Shown here: positions 5,397-6,206 of the stretch, in pieces
How positions within the stretch are numbered: the first letter of the stretch is position 1
How the letters are laid out: each line of letters begins with the position of its first letter
NCBI GenBank assembly: GCA_019241915.1
Contig: JAFAWI010000495.1
Location: 1 to 6,206 of the forward strand
Source of the DNA: Alphaproteobacteria bacterium
GTDB taxonomy: Bacteria > Pseudomonadota > Alphaproteobacteria > ATCC43930 > CGMCC-115725
DNA length: 6,206 nt
Reading direction: 5' to 3'
Position numbers and translations under genes: made by a program
The notes under the pieces: generated by a model
Seen by the model: only the letters and a program-made list of their open reading frames with translations
Told to the model about the DNA's origin: nothing
Database searches by the model: none

Positions 5397-5774
5397 ATGC
5401 CGATCGACAAGCCACACCTGGAATTCCACCGGATCGACATGGCGAGCGGCTGGGAAACGCCACAAGGCTATCCGCCCGGGATCGAGCAGAAAATCCTCGC
5501 CGGGACGCTCGATGAGACGAACAAAACCGGCAGCCGCACGCGGTTGCTGCGCTTCCAGCCGGGCGTCCACACCACGGCGCCCTTTGTCCACGAGTATTGG
5601 GAAGAGGTCTTTCTCGTCGAGGGCGACCTTACCGTCGGCAACGATGCCCGGGGCAATGGCGGAGAAAACTTCGGTGCGGGCACCTATGCCTGCCGCCCGC
5701 CCGGCGCCGCGCACGGACCGTTCAAATCGAATGGCGGCTGTCTGCTGCTCGAATCGCACTACTACGCCACTTAA
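5397..5774 (+). CDS. Cupin-domain protein (ChrR-like/cupin_2 type)
   Basis: This 125-residue single-domain protein has both cupin motifs. Motif 1 is PGVHTTAPFVHEYWEEVFLVEG at about residues 52-73, with two His and a Glu as candidate metal ligands, though the H-to-H spacing is longer than the classical HxH. Motif 2 is GAGTYACRPPGAAHGPFKSN at about 88-107, with the conserved PPG and a metal-binding His. Such proteins bind a divalent metal and act as small dioxygenases, isomerases or, in ChrR, as zinc anti-sigma sensors; the sequence does not say which. There is no DNA-binding or anti-sigma domain, so an enzyme or small-molecule binder is likelier. The start at ATG 5397 is set by GGAGG. Its 3' end overlaps the convergent permease gene by 53 bp, and a palindrome precedes it. 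No signal peptide is present. Confidence 0.88.
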   Translation: MPIDKPHLEFHRIDMASGWETPQGYPPGIEQKILAGTLDETNKTGSRTRLLRFQPGVHTTAPFVHEYWEEVFLVEGDLTVGNDARGNGGENFGAGTYACRPPGAAHGPFKSNGGCLLLESHYYAT

Positions 5775-6206
5775 GCCGCGCCAAGGCCATCAGACGACCG
5801 CGCCGCCGTGCCTCGGGTGCGGCGTCCGTGCGGGCGAGCCGCCTCTCGACCTCCTGCGCCGCGAGGGTCAGCGGGAACAGCACCGCGAAATAAAGAACGG
5901 CCACCATCGTATAGACCTCAAGCGGGCGATAGGTTGCCGCGGTAATCATCTGGCCCTCGTAGAGCAGGTCGGCGACCGCGATCGTCGACACCAGCGAGGT
6001 GTTCTTGAGCTGGATGATCGACTGGTTCATGAACGGCGGCACCATGCGCTTGACCGCCTGCGGCAGGATCACGTGGCGCATGACCTGGCTCCGCCGCATG
6101 CCGATCGCACGCGCCGCATCCCATTGCCCGCGCTCGATAGAGTTGACGCCGCCGCGGATGATCTCGGCGTAGAACGCCCCGGTGTAGAGCGACAGGGTCA
6201 TCGCCG
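5722..6206 (-). CDS. Polar amino-acid ABC transporter permease, C-terminal part
   Basis: The visible 160 residues are the C-terminal half or more of an inner-membrane permease of the histidine/glutamate/glutamine/arginine uptake class. LSLYTGAFYAEIIRGGVNSI matches the family helix, followed by the cytoplasmic EAA loop GQWDAARAIGMRRSQVMRHVILPQ that docks on the ATPase subunit. Next come VPPFMNQSIIQLKNTSLVSTIAV and a last helix, VYTMVAVLYFAVLFPLTLAAQ, ending in EVERRL. The N-terminus lies beyond the window edge; the frame remains open through 6202-6204. After ERRL, where most relatives stop, an Arg/Ala-rich tail of 37 residues runs on, its last about 17 codons lying antisense to the cupin 3' end. 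Partner permease, ATPase and binding protein would be expected further right. The class is clear, the amino-acid substrate is not. Confidence 0.93.
   Translation of the reverse strand, partial: AMTLSLYTGAFYAEIIRGGVNSIERGQWDAARAIGMRRSQVMRHVILPQAVKRMVPPFMNQSIIQLKNTSLVSTIAVADLLYEGQMITAATYRPLEVYTMVAVLYFAVLFPLTLAAQEVERRLARTDAAPEARRRGRLMALARLKWRSSAIRAADSRHSI

Noticed and set aside
4661..5440. 259-residue minus-strand open frame across the intergenic region and small membrane protein gene
   Set aside because: Composition is atypical, rich in Arg, Cys and Gln, with no domain. It runs through palindromes and repeats, and the plus-strand small gene has better codon use.

Overview
The window is GC-rich, densely coding chromosomal DNA. 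The 5'-nuclease and H3TH part of its DNA polymerase I, the strong preference for G or C at third codon positions and the DUF1203 neighbour all suggest an Alphaproteobacterium. The genus cannot be fixed from the sequence alone; sphingomonad, Rhodospirillales and Hyphomicrobiales lineages all remain possible. I see no tRNA, rRNA, insertion sequence, CRISPR array or phage gene. It reads as a core-genome housekeeping segment with several small, poorly characterised genes.

Layout: (1) 1-2443 (+), polA, lacking roughly its first 105-110 codons because the window starts inside it. (2) 2541-3011 (+), a complete DUF1203 protein of unknown function. (3) 3008-3856 (-), a ferritin-like di-iron protein of 282 residues; its stop codon interlocks with the DUF1203 stop. 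(4) 3903-4580 (-), an exported protein of about 225 residues resembling DUF6134/DUF3108-type families, 46 bp upstream of the ferritin-like gene and probably co-transcribed with it. (5) 4581-5038, a 458-bp divergent intergenic region rich in palindromes and short repeats. (6) 5039-5269 (+), a small one-helix membrane protein of 76 residues. (7) 5397-5774 (+), a cupin-fold protein. (8) 5722-6206 (-), the C-terminal part of a polar amino-acid ABC transporter permease, whose 3' end overlaps the cupin gene in the convergent orientation.

The most notable observation is in polA. The 5'-nuclease and polymerase motifs are intact, but the 3'-5' exonuclease domain has lost every recognisable catalytic residue: DxE is replaced by QVA beside a deletion of about 8 residues, and the ExoII and ExoIII aspartates are A and R. 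This should be a DNA polymerase I without proofreading. The second interest is the 4581-5038 control region and the 5332-5345 palindrome, which together contain three perfect inverted repeats, a spaced 13-bp direct repeat and a 10-bp-phased tandem repeat. I found no convincing novel multi-gene system; the least explained unit is the pair of di-iron protein and exported protein.
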